Source: an uncultured Oscillospiraceae bacterium (GTDB taxonomy: Bacteria > Bacillota > Clostridia > Oscillospirales > Oscillospiraceae). Taken from it: a stretch of DNA of 20,233 nucleotides. The stretch spans positions 1-20,233 of the forward strand of contig CAAELC010000104.1 of assembly GCA_900756715.1 (NCBI GenBank). Reading direction: 5' to 3'. The first letter of the stretch is position 1. Each line of letters starts with the position of its first letter. Shown here piece after piece: positions 9,913-16,625 of the stretch. The translations under genes and the position numbers were made by a program. The notes beneath the pieces are model-generated. The model did no database searches, had not been told where the DNA came from, and was given only the letters and a program-made list of their open reading frames with translations.

Positions 9913-11100
9913 TCAGGGCCGAAAGCCCCGGCAAACCTCCACGATGGTCAATGCCGCAAGGGCCAGTCTCTCCCCAATGGAGGAAACAGACACATGCTCC
10001 TCCATGGTGTGGATTCCCTCGGCCATGGCGCCCAGCGCGTCCAGCGCCGGCACGCCAAGGGTGGAAATCCATGTGCCGTCCGTGGCGCTGGGATCGGATG
10101 CTTCCTCCGGTTCCAGCCCCAGTGTCTGCGCGGCCGCCGCCGCGCAGCGATACAGCCGGGCGCTGCCTGCCGAGCGTTCCATGGCCGGAAACAGCGTATG
10201 CCATGTCACCTGCACCGTACACCCGTCCACAGTCACCTGCTTTTCCATGGAGCGCAGCTTCGCCTCCACCCCGGCAAAATCTTCGTTGGTGGGCAGGCCT
10301 GCCACGCAAAACTGGCCCGCCGCCTCTCCGGCCACCACGCCGTTGGGCCGCCCGCCGGAGATAGGGGCTACATTGTAGTAAATGCCCCGCTCCGGATCAT
10401 TAAAGCCGTATAGTCTGATAATCTGGTGGGCCAATTCCAGCACGGCGCTGCGTCCCTCCAGATAGGCCTTCCCTGCGTGGGCCTCCCGGCCTGTCACCTG
10501 AATGTCGCCTAAAATCACGCCCCGCCGGGCGGTGACAAGGCGGATTTTCCCATCCGCCTCTCTGCCCCCTTCAAATACCAGTGCGCAGTCCGCGCCCCGG
10601 GCCTCCCGGGCAAAAAGCTTCTGACCCGAAGGAGAGCCGATCTCCTCGTCACAGTTGAGCACATATGTCAGTTCCCACGGCGGCAGCAGCCCCTCCTGTT
10701 TCAGCAGCAGCCCGGCAAACAGCGCAATCAACACGCCGCTTTTGCAGTCACCTGCGCCAAGTCCCCAGGCCCAGTCGCCGTCTATGTGGAAGGGGTGCTT
10801 TTCGGCGCTGCCCAGCGGGAACACCGTGTCCAGATGTCCCATCAGCAGCATCCGTCCCTCAGGCTTTCCCTCCGGGTACAGGCGGGCCACCACATGGGTC
10901 CCCAGTCCCGGCTCGTAGATTTCCTCCACCTGTGCGCCCAGTTCTTCGAAAAGAGGGCGCAGCGCGTCAATGACCTGACGGTTCCCCTCCTCGCAGCCGG
11001 TGCCGCTGTCCGGACGGCATACCTGCTCCAGCATGGCAAGCAGGCGGGGCAGCAGCCGTGCTGCCCCCGCCTGTACGCTCTGTTTTCTGTCCCTTTCCAT
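9913..11100 (-). CDS. M20-family metallohydrolase (CPG2-like); candidate thiamin-salvage deformylase
   Basis: This 395-residue zinc-dependent amidohydrolase belongs to the M20 (carboxypeptidase G2/ArgE/DapE) family. The di-metal site is complete: H89 in MGHLDTVFP, bridging D118 in GAGDCKSG, catalytic E152 and metal E153 in CDEEIG, E177 in FEGG, and H369 in MEEHVS. H208 (REAHAG) lies at the start of the lid/dimerisation domain (about 195-305). No signal peptide is visible, so it should act in the cytosol, unlike secreted CPG2. It starts 3 nt after thiY in a TPP-riboswitch operon. In Bacillus the M20 protein YlmB deformylates formyl-aminopyrimidine imported by ThiXYZ, so that is the most likely job here. 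Peptide or acylglutamate hydrolysis remains possible. Confidence 0.9.
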   Translation of the reverse strand: MERDRKQSVQAGAARLLPRLLAMLEQVCRPDSGTGCEEGNRQVIDALRPLFEELGAQVEEIYEPGLGTHVVARLYPEGKPEGRMLLMGHLDTVFPLGSAEKHPFHIDGDWAWGLGAGDCKSGVLIALFAGLLLKQEGLLPPWELTYVLNCDEEIGSPSGQKLFAREARGADCALVFEGGREADGKIRLVTARRGVILGDIQVTGREAHAGKAYLEGRSAVLELAHQIIRLYGFNDPERGIYYNVAPISGGRPNGVVAGEAAGQFCVAGLPTNEDFAGVEAKLRSMEKQVTVDGCTVQVTWHTLFPAMERSAGSARLYRCAAAAAQTLGLEPEEASDPSATDGTWISTLGVPALDALGAMAEGIHTMEEHVSVSSIGERLALAALTIVEVCRGFRP

Positions 11101-11103
11101 GGC

Positions 11104-12120
11104 TCACTGCTCCAGAAGGTCCACCATCACCTCGCTGGGGTCAAAGGTGCTGCTGATCATCCCGGTAGACGCAAGCCAGTCAATGTTCTCCTGCCACACG
11201 GCAGCGCTCTGGGACAGGAACGGGGCGCCGTCCTTTTCCATAATGGGCAGCAGCACATCAAAACTCTTTTTCTCCACCGATTCTGTCAGAGGAAAATTCT
11301 CCGCGTTCTGGTTGTTCATCATGATGGCCAGTGCGCCCGCCGGATCATTCTTCATGTCCTCAAAGCCCTTCTGGCAGGCCCGCAGGAAGCGGGTGTACTT
11401 ATCCCGGTTCTTTTCCAGCTGGCTTTCGCCGGTCACCAGCATCAGTGCATAGTAGTTGGGCACGCCATGGTCGGTCATCTTCATGTAATCCATCTGGAAT
11501 CCCTCCTCCTCCAGAGCCGGGATTTCATGGTTAATAAAGCACCCGAAGGTGGCGTCCACATTGCCGGTGGTCATGGAGCTCATCAGGTCAAACCCCACAT
11601 CAATCATCGTCACATCGTCCAGCGTAGCCCCGGCGGACTTCAGAAACTGGTTCACCGCCACCTCTGCAAATCTTGTGCCGGAATAGCCAATGGTTTTGCC
11701 CACCAGATCGGCAGGGGTCTTGATATTCTTTTCCGCCAGCGAGCACACCACGGTAATCGGCTCCTGCACCACCGCGCCCAGCACCTTTACCGGCACATTT
11801 TCATTGGCTTTTGCAATGATGGTATCCTCCTGATAGTAAAACCCGATGTCCGCCTTGCCTGCGGCAGTCATGGTAATGGGGTCTGTTGCGTTAGAGGGAA
11901 AGAGCACATTCACCTGCAAGCCCTCATCCTTAAAATATCCCTTCTCAATGGCCTCGTAAATAAAGGCATGCACCGCATTGGGATACCAGTCCAGCACCAC
12001 ATCCACCGTTTCCAGCTGGCCGTCCGTGCCGCCCCCGGCGGTGTCGCCCTTTGCGCCGCAGCCCACCAGCAGCAGGCAGGCCAAAATCATCGGAACAATC
12101 CGTTTCATATATTTTTTCAT
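11104..12120 (-). CDS. thiY: ThiY-like substrate-binding lipoprotein (NMT1/THI5 family)
   Basis: This 338-residue extracellular binding protein is for an ABC importer of a thiamin pyrimidine precursor. A lipoprotein signal runs over residues 1-21, with lipobox LVGC and lipidation at C21. The NMT1/THI5 signature follows as LDWYPNAVHAFIYEAIEKGYF, the W-x-PN-x2-H pattern of pyrimidine binders, then ATDPITMTAAGKADIGFYYQED and a TPADLVGKTIGYSG lobe-2 motif. I chose the ATG at 12120 because AAAGGAG lies 9 nt upstream and it gives a proper signal peptide. It sits 40 nt after thiX. The ligand is probably formyl-aminomethylpyrimidine or HMP; the sequence cannot decide which. Confidence 0.9.
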   Translation of the reverse strand: MKKYMKRIVPMILACLLLVGCGAKGDTAGGGTDGQLETVDVVLDWYPNAVHAFIYEAIEKGYFKDEGLQVNVLFPSNATDPITMTAAGKADIGFYYQEDTIIAKANENVPVKVLGAVVQEPITVVCSLAEKNIKTPADLVGKTIGYSGTRFAEVAVNQFLKSAGATLDDVTMIDVGFDLMSSMTTGNVDATFGCFINHEIPALEEEGFQMDYMKMTDHGVPNYYALMLVTGESQLEKNRDKYTRFLRACQKGFEDMKNDPAGALAIMMNNQNAENFPLTESVEKKSFDVLLPIMEKDGAPFLSQSAAVWQENIDWLASTGMISSTFDPSEVMVDLLEQ

Positions 12121-12160
12121 GGAAATAACTCCTTTTTCTGCGATTTTCGTTGTCTTTTTC

Positions 12161-12916
12161 TCAGAACTCTCCCCGCCAGCGGACAAACCGCTTTTCCAGC
12201 AGGGACACAAGACCCACCGTCACCATTGCCGTCACCGACAGCAGCACGATGGGAGCAAATACCCCGGCGCCGTCCAGCTGGGTCATCATTCTTCTGGAAA
12301 AATAACCCAGTCCGCTTTGTGCGCCCAGCCACTCGCCGATGGCTGCGCCGATGATGCTCATAGGCACCGCCATTTTGATGGCGGAGAAAAAATAGGGCAG
12401 GGCGCAGGGCACCTTTACCTTCCGGTAAATATCCCGGCGGGTGGCGCCATAGGTCAGCAGCAGCTCCTCCATCTCCACCTTGGCCGAGCGCAGCCCGTCA
12501 TATACCGTGATGGTAATGGGGAAAAATGTAATCAGAATCGTCACCAGCACCTTGCTCCATATGCCGTAGCCGAACCACAGCACAAACAGCGGCGCAATGG
12601 TGGTGGTAGGGATGGTCTGAGAGGCCACCACCACCGGGTACAGTGCCTTCTGCCAGAAGGGGCTCAGATCCATCAGCACCGCCAGACCCAGTCCCAGCAC
12701 CAGCGAAATGGCAAGGCCCAGCAGTGTCACCGACATGGTTGCCGGCAGGTGCACCGTAAACAGCGGCCCCCGCAGCTGCCACAGCCGCCGCAGGATCTGG
12801 GCCGGCGTAGGCAGGATGTAAGAAGCGTCAACTTCCATGGCGCCCAGCTGCCACACCATCAGAAAGGCAAACAGGAAAATCAGCGCCGGCAGATTGCCGC
12901 GTCCCGTCTTTTTCAT
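12161..12916 (-). CDS. thiX: ThiX-like ABC transporter permease
   Basis: This 251-residue inner-membrane permease belongs to the BPD_transp_1 (SsuC/TauC-like) superfamily and has about six hydrophobic helices, the first at LPALIFLFAFLMVWQLGAM. The EAA loop that contacts the ATPase is clear: LLTYGATRRDIYRKVKVPCALPYFFSAIKM... followed by IGAAIGEWLGAQSGLGY. The ATG at 12916 overlaps the thiZ stop (ATGA), with AGGTGAAGGA just upstream, so the two are translationally coupled. Its role in thiamin-precursor import is inferred from the riboswitch and from its ThiY and TenA neighbours. Confidence 0.92.
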   Translation of the reverse strand: MKKTGRGNLPALIFLFAFLMVWQLGAMEVDASYILPTPAQILRRLWQLRGPLFTVHLPATMSVTLLGLAISLVLGLGLAVLMDLSPFWQKALYPVVVASQTIPTTTIAPLFVLWFGYGIWSKVLVTILITFFPITITVYDGLRSAKVEMEELLLTYGATRRDIYRKVKVPCALPYFFSAIKMAVPMSIIGAAIGEWLGAQSGLGYFSRRMMTQLDGAGVFAPIVLLSVTAMVTVGLVSLLEKRFVRWRGEF

Positions 12917-13674
12917 TCCTTCACCTGCTTTCTCAGGGCCTGCACCAGCTGCTCCCGCAGGCCAATCACCTCCGGCCGGGCCAGACATTCTCTGGTGCGG
13001 GGATAATCGGCGGGCACAGGGATTTCCTCCAGCCGGTGGATGGGCGTGTGTGTCACCGCCAGCACGCTGCCGGACAGGAACACCGCCTCCTCCACATCAT
13101 GAGTGATGAACAGAATGGTTTTTTTGTGCTTTTCCCATTGGCCCAGCAGCCACTCCTGCATGGAAATACGGGTCAGAAAGTCCAGCGCCGAAAACGGCTC
13201 GTCCAGCAGCAGCAGGTCACTGCCTGTCAGCATGGTGCGGGCAAAGGCCGCCCGCTGACGCATGCCGCCGGACAGCTCCCCGGGCATTTTGTCCCGGCAC
13301 CCGGCCAGACCCACATCCTCCAGCGCTGCATCCACCAGTTCCCGGCGCTGGGCTTTGGTCTGTCCGCCGATGATTTCCAGCGGCAGCGCCAGATTTTCCC
13401 CCACCGTTCGCCATGGAAACAGCATGTCCTTCTGCGGCATATAACCGCAGTAATGCTTCTGCTCGGTGATGGGCACGCCGCCCACCAGAATTTCTCCCGC
13501 CTTGGGCTGCAGCAGCCCGTTAATCAGGCGGAAAATGGTGCTTTTTCCGCAGCCGCTCACTCCCACAATGCAGTGAAAGGCTCCCGGCTCCACGGAAAAG
13601 CTTAACTGATCTATGATGTCAAAATCCTCGCTGGGATATTGATAGGATACACGGTCAAACTCCAGCAGGCTCAT
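12913..13674 (-). CDS. thiZ: ThiZ-like ABC transporter ATP-binding protein
   Basis: This 253-residue ATPase powers the ThiXYZ importer. All nucleotide-binding motifs are intact: Walker A GVSGCGKST (38-46), Q-loop Q81 (YMPQKDMLFPW), signature LSGGMRQR (134-141), Walker B LLLLDEPFSALD (154-165) and switch H192 (FITHDVEEA). It resembles SsuB/TauB-type ATPases. The ATG at 13674 overlaps the tenA stop (ATGA) and has GGGAG 7 nt upstream. Confidence 0.93.
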   Translation of the reverse strand: MSLLEFDRVSYQYPSEDFDIIDQLSFSVEPGAFHCIVGVSGCGKSTIFRLINGLLQPKAGEILVGGVPITEQKHYCGYMPQKDMLFPWRTVGENLALPLEIIGGQTKAQRRELVDAALEDVGLAGCRDKMPGELSGGMRQRAAFARTMLTGSDLLLLDEPFSALDFLTRISMQEWLLGQWEKHKKTILFITHDVEEAVFLSGSVLAVTHTPIHRLEEIPVPADYPRTRECLARPEVIGLREQLVQALRKQVKE

Positions 13675-14453
13675 GTACGCATCTCCCACGCCATGTCCCA
13701 GAAGCCCAGCTCATACCGGCTGCAATTGACGAACAGCTCCGTCAGGTACTTTTCCTGTTGGGCAGTGATTCCCTCGCCCAGCTGATCCATCAGCTGAATC
13801 AGGCTCTCGTTGGTCTGTTCGTATTCCCGGGAAGCATAGCCCCGAATCCACTCGCCGTAGAACGGGTGCTCCGCCGCGCCGGGGATGTCAGCCAGTGCCC
13901 GGCCAATCTCGGCGTAGCTCCACGAGCAGGACAGAATGGCCGCCACTACTTCCGCCGGACCGCCTGCGTGGGCGGCCGCCAGCATATAGTTGGTGTAAGA
14001 CAGGTTGTCCAGTGCCGGCTTCACGGCAAACACCTGCTCCTCGGTGATGCCCAGCCGCTTCATATAGCTGCGGTGAATGTTCATCTCGCCGCCCAGAATA
14101 GAATCCACATTCCGCGCAAAGGTGCGCATCAGCTCCGGATCGCGGGCCTTTACAACGCCCAGCGCGAATACCCGCGCATAGTCAAACAGATACAGGTAAT
14201 CCTGCAGCATGTAAAAGCGGAATTTCTCCACATCCAGCGTCCCGTCACCGATCCCGGTGACAAACGGATGGTGCAGACACTTGTCCCAGATGGGTGCAGC
14301 GGCCTCATGCAGCCGCCGGGTCAGAGTGTTGCCCCCGCAAATCGTTTCGCCGGAAGGTTCCCGGTCATTCCCGGCCATCGTGGCCGGACGCTCTGTCCGG
14401 ATACCGGCGCCTGCGCCGGAGGGTGCCCCGGCGATGGGTACTGCTTTTTTCAT
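13671..14453 (-). CDS. tenA: TenA-family aminopyrimidine aminohydrolase (thiaminase II) with N-terminal extension
   Basis: This 260-residue enzyme hydrolyses the amino group of aminomethyl-pyrimidine (and can cleave thiamin) to give HMP. The TenA core begins near residue 43. Compared with B. subtilis TenA the active site is intact: D85 (LQDYLYL; D44), Y153 (SYTNYM; Y112), nucleophile C176 (LSCSWSY; C135) and E248 (RYELGFWDMA; E205). The signature HPFVTGIGDGTL is at 62-73. The 42-residue N-terminal extension is unusual. It begins MKKAVPIAGAPSGAGAGI, resembling the ThiD (HMP kinase) N-terminus. The ATG at 14453 has a strong AAAGGAG 8 nt upstream, so the extension should be translated. A later ATG at 14378 has no ribosome binding site. 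First gene of the riboswitch operon. Confidence 0.93.
   Translation of the reverse strand: MKKAVPIAGAPSGAGAGIRTERPATMAGNDREPSGETICGGNTLTRRLHEAAAPIWDKCLHHPFVTGIGDGTLDVEKFRFYMLQDYLYLFDYARVFALGVVKARDPELMRTFARNVDSILGGEMNIHRSYMKRLGITEEQVFAVKPALDNLSYTNYMLAAAHAGGPAEVVAAILSCSWSYAEIGRALADIPGAAEHPFYGEWIRGYASREYEQTNESLIQLMDQLGEGITAQQEKYLTELFVNCSRYELGFWDMAWEMRT
14371..14419 (-). repeat. Three consecutive palindromes inside the tenA 5' coding extension
   Basis: Plus-strand coordinates: CCGGCCA-TCG-TGGCCGG (14371-14387), CCGGAC-GCTCT-GTCCGG (14384-14400) and CCGGCGC-CT-GCGCCGG (14404-14419). Each has a perfect 6- or 7-bp stem. They encode part of the TenA extension rather than the conserved core. They could be translation-affecting mRNA hairpins or a by-product of GC-rich coding sequence. 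Confidence 0.6.
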
Positions 14454-14518
14454 TGTTTTTCTCCTTTCATGTACAGCAGTCCTTTTCTTGCGCGACAGAA
14501 GGTGGTGCCCCCGGTCTG

Positions 14519-14544
14519 CCGCGTTCCAACGCGGCCAAAGCCGC
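14519..14544 (-). other. Overlapping leader hairpins between terminator and tenA
   Basis: CCGCGTT/AACGCGG (14519-14525 with 14528-14534, 2-nt loop) overlaps GCGGC/GCCGC (14531-14535 with 14540-14544). The two stems share bases and cannot form together. They lie in the leader of about 100 nt after the riboswitch terminator. No function is known to me. Confidence 0.5.
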
Positions 14545-14556
14545 CGTCAGAACAAA

Positions 14557-14593
14557 GAAAAAGCGGGAAGCCTGCCTTCCGGCGCTTCCCGCT
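14557..14593 (-). terminator. Riboswitch-controlled intrinsic terminator
   Basis: On the minus strand a perfect 10-bp stem (AGCGGGAAGC, 14584-14593, with GCTTCCCGCT, 14562-14571) and a 12-nt loop is followed by TTTTTCTTT. It lies directly after the TPP aptamer and before tenA, which is the standard arrangement for TPP-dependent transcription termination. Confidence 0.92.
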
Positions 14594-14604
14594 ATGCATC
14601 CATG

Positions 14605-14692
14605 CACTTCTCCCTGCGTTGGCATTATCCAAATCAGGTCTAAGGGTCGAAGGCGTTCTGCCTTCCTCTCAGCGGTCAAGCTCCCCTGCTTA
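14605..14692 (-). ncRNA. TPP (THI-box) riboswitch aptamer
   Basis: The minus-strand RNA carries the conserved THI-box elements in order: AGGGGAGC, CTGAGAGG, an optional AAGGC/GCCTT hairpin, ACCCTTAGACCTGAT, and TTGGATAATGCCAACGCAGGGA. P2 pairs AGGGG with CCCUU, P3 pairs AGC with GCU, and P5 is UUGG...CCAA around AUAAUG. High TPP should favour the downstream terminator and switch off the tenA-thiZXY-M20 operon. The helix P1 boundaries are approximate. Confidence 0.96.
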
Positions 14693-14706
14693 TTCATTTC
14701 CTTCGT

Positions 14707-14735
14707 ATTCTACGCTCTTTTTCCCGCAAATGCAA
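14707..14735 (-). promoter_or_regulatory. Promoter of the thi operon
   Basis: On the minus strand: -35 TTGCAT (14730-14735), a 17-nt spacer and -10 TAGAAT (14707-14712). The predicted transcription start (near 14700) is just ahead of the TPP aptamer, so the riboswitch is at the very 5' end of the transcript. Confidence 0.82.
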
Positions 14736-14760
14736 GGCCCTTGTCCCGTTTTTTGCTTTC

Positions 14761-15333
14761 CTATTTTCCCTCCCGGCAAATCTTTTCCTCTGTTTCCCAC
14801 AGGATCTCCCGGCGCAGTTCCGTTAAATAGGGTGAAAACGCCACATTTCCATTGCCGTAGGTCCGGTTCAGTTCATATTCCAGCGGCAGCCATGTGTCTA
14901 TGGGGGATTCATTGTGCTGAATCACCGCCTCCAGCTTGTCCAGCGCTTTATATAGCCGGGCCTCCTTCGTCTGCTGTGCGTTCATTTCGGCATACAGCGC
15001 TTTCATGTCCCGGCAATAGGGCTCAGGCAGCCCCTGCACCCAACGGCTCAGCAGCTCCTCCTCCCGGGCAGCGTTGGCCGCGGTCTTTTCAAAGGTGGGG
15101 ATGTCCCCTGTAAAGCACTCGCCCAGATCATGAATCAGGCACATCTCTATCACGCGGGACATGGCAAGCTCCGGGAATTCATCCTGTAAAAAATAGGCCA
15201 TCAGCGCAAGCCGCCAGCTATGCTCCGCCACGCTTTCGTGGCGGCCGCCGGTGGTGTACGCGTGGCGGGTGGTGTCCTTCAAGCGCTGGGCCATGTGCAA
15301 AACGGACAATAATTCGACCGGCTTCATAAGCAT
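14761..15333 (-). CDS. HD-domain phosphohydrolase (YfbR/HDDC2-like 5'-nucleotidase)
   Basis: This 190-residue cytosolic metal-dependent phosphohydrolase is likely to act on deoxynucleoside monophosphates, as E. coli YfbR does. The HD metal site is complete: H38 (SVAEHSWR), H68-D69 (LIHDLGE) and D132 (KALDKLEAV). RHAYTTGGRH (23-32) precedes it as in the HDDC2/YfbR group, and FTGDIPTFEK (74-83) follows. I chose the ATG at 15333 (AGGA 7 nt upstream); an ATG at 15327 would also fit the second AAGGA. The longer frame to 15447 crosses the promoter. The gene stands alone between the divergent PAP2 gene and the thi operon. Substrate is inferred from the family. Confidence 0.88.
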   Translation of the reverse strand: MLMKPVELLSVLHMAQRLKDTTRHAYTTGGRHESVAEHSWRLALMAYFLQDEFPELAMSRVIEMCLIHDLGECFTGDIPTFEKTAANAAREEELLSRWVQGLPEPYCRDMKALYAEMNAQQTKEARLYKALDKLEAVIQHNESPIDTWLPLEYELNRTYGNGNVAFSPYLTELRREILWETEEKICREGK

Positions 15334-15373
15334 ACTTCCTTCCTGTTTTTTCGGGTATGTTTTCTGATAACTG

Positions 15374-15402
15374 AGTATAGCAGGAAACCGCCGCTGCCGC
15401 AA
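15374..15402 (-). promoter_or_regulatory. Promoter of the HD-domain gene
   Basis: On the minus strand: -10 TATACT (15374-15379) with TGC extended -10, a 17-nt spacer, and a partial -35 TTGCGG (15397-15402). It is placed about 40 nt before the start codon. Confidence 0.65.
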
Positions 15403-15425
15403 CCGGCAGGAAAAAAATTTCCTGC
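15380..15425. repeat. GCAGGAAA direct and inverted repeats in the divergent promoter region
   Basis: GCAGGAAA occurs at 15380-15387 and again at 15406-15413. The second copy pairs with TTTCCTGC at 15418-15425 to form an 8-bp inverted repeat with an AAAA centre. The first copy lies in the spacer of the HD-gene promoter, and the inverted repeat lies between the two divergent promoters. A regulator-binding site is possible. Confidence 0.6.
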
Positions 15426-15451
15426 TCCCTCTGTTCCGGCGGCGCAAAAAA

Positions 15452-15460
15452 TGGTATAAT
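15452..15460 (+). promoter_or_regulatory. Extended -10 promoter of the PAP2 gene
   Basis: TGG-TATAAT gives a perfect -10 (15455-15460) with the extended TG motif. The -35 position (TGTTCC) is poor. The expected transcription start is near 15467. Confidence 0.75.
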
Positions 15461-15520
15461 GAGTGTTGCTTTCGAGGACGCCCAAGGACGATCCCGAGGA
15501 TGAAAAGGAGGACGATGAGG

Positions 15521-16471
15521 ATGTCGGTACTATATTTCTTTCAATCCCTGCGCACGCCGATTCTGGACACGCTGATGCAACTGATTACCCGCTTCGGTGA
15601 GGAAACTGTTTTTATGGTGGCTGCCATCGGGGTGTTCTGGTGCGTCAGCAAAAAGGACGGCTATTATCTTCTGAGCGTGGGGTTTCTGGGCACGGTGCTC
15701 AACCAGTTTTTAAAGCTTGCCTTCCGCATTCCCCGACCCTGGGTTCGTGACCCTCAGTTCTCCATCGTGGAAAGCGCCCGGGCAGGGGCCGACGGCTACT
15801 CCTTTCCCAGCGGCCACACCCAGAATGCCGTGGCCACCTTTGGCGGCATTGCCCGGTTCACCCGGCGCCGTTGGGTGCGCGGCATATGCATTGCTCTTGC
15901 CATTCTGGTGCCCATCTCCCGGATGTATCTGGGGGTACACACGCCGCTGGATGTATCGGTGGCATTTGTCACCGCGCTGGTTCTGGTGGCCGTGCTGTAT
16001 CCGGTGATCGAGCAGACCGAGAAGCATCCCCGCATGCTGACGGGGCTGCTGGCGGCGCTGTGTGTGATTGCTGCCGGATATGTGGCCTATGTAAGCCTGC
16101 ACACTTTCCCGGCAGACATTGACGCGGCAAATCTTGCCTCCGGCACGGAGAACGCGTGGAAGCTGCTGGGCGCCACCGTAGGCATGCTGCTGGGCAGCTG
16201 TCTGGAACGCAGATTTGTGCATTTTGAAACGAAGGCGCCGTTCTGGGTGCAGTGCGTCAAGCTGGTGGGCGGACTCGCCCTGCTGGTTGGCATACGGGCA
16301 GGGCTGAAGGGGCCGTTTCTGGCGCTGTTCGGCCACGCGGGTCTTGCCGGGGCCGCCCGGTATCTGGTGATGGTGGTTTTTGCCGCAGCGGTATGGCCCA
16401 TGGTATTCCGGCCTTTGTGCCGGGCGGCAGAGCGCAGAGTGCGCCGCCGTTCTGTCACAAAGGGCAAATAA
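15521..16471 (+). CDS. PAP2-superfamily membrane phosphatase
   Basis: This 316-residue polytopic membrane protein should hydrolyse lipid phosphates such as undecaprenyl or phosphatidylglycerol phosphates. The three PAP2 motifs are intact: K65-x6-R72P73 (KLAFRIPRP), PSGHT at 96-100, and SR-x5-H-x3-D with S133, R134, H140 and D144 (SRMYLGVHTPLD). Roughly eight hydrophobic segments are visible. The C-terminal third, beyond motif 3, has additional membrane helices and ends in a basic tail (RRVRRRSVTKGK). I chose the ATG at 15521 because AAAAGGAGG (15503-15511) lies 9 nt upstream; ATGs at 15500 and 15515 are worse placed. The substrate cannot be told from sequence. Confidence 0.9.
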   Translation: MSVLYFFQSLRTPILDTLMQLITRFGEETVFMVAAIGVFWCVSKKDGYYLLSVGFLGTVLNQFLKLAFRIPRPWVRDPQFSIVESARAGADGYSFPSGHTQNAVATFGGIARFTRRRWVRGICIALAILVPISRMYLGVHTPLDVSVAFVTALVLVAVLYPVIEQTEKHPRMLTGLLAALCVIAAGYVAYVSLHTFPADIDAANLASGTENAWKLLGATVGMLLGSCLERRFVHFETKAPFWVQCVKLVGGLALLVGIRAGLKGPFLALFGHAGLAGAARYLVMVVFAAAVWPMVFRPLCRAAERRVRRRSVTKGK

Positions 16472-16547
16472 AAAACCGGCAAAACACGATGCCGGACATC
16501 GAACCCGGCAGGGAAAATAATTCCGGCAGGCGGATCGCAAAAAAGCA
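16472..16547 (+). other. Intergenic region with CCGGCA/TGCCGG repeats, no canonical terminator
   Basis: CCGGCA occurs three times and TGCCGG once, allowing a 6-bp stem (16490-16495 with 16505-16510) or a CGATG/CATCG stem. None is followed by a T-run, so I do not call a terminator after the PAP2 gene. Confidence 0.5.
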
Positions 16548-16576
16548 TTCACAAGCGGCAGATTTTGTGGTACATT
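16548..16576 (+). promoter_or_regulatory. Promoter of the hydratase-isocitrate dehydrogenase operon
   Basis: -35 TTCACA (16548-16553), a 17-nt spacer, and -10 TACATT (16571-16576) preceded by TGG as an extended -10. A leader of about 43 nt follows, with a TGGGG/CCCCA element directly before AAGGAGG (16612-16618). Confidence 0.75.
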
Positions 16577-16625
16577 AGGGAGAAGATGACAAGTGGGGAA
16601 GCTTCACCCCCAAGGAGGTTTTTAT

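Noticed and set aside
14450..14632. A small open frame overlapping the TPP aptamer and terminator
   Set aside because: It runs through structured riboswitch RNA, its predicted start lies inside the aptamer, and it has no ribosome binding site.
14733..14743. CAAGGCCCTTG palindrome after the HD gene as a terminator
   Set aside because: The stem is only 5 bp, has no loop and no T-run, and it overlaps the -35 box of the thi promoter.
16490..16510. TGCCGG/CCGGCA hairpin as terminator of the PAP2 gene
   Set aside because: No T-tract follows, so an intrinsic terminator cannot be supported.
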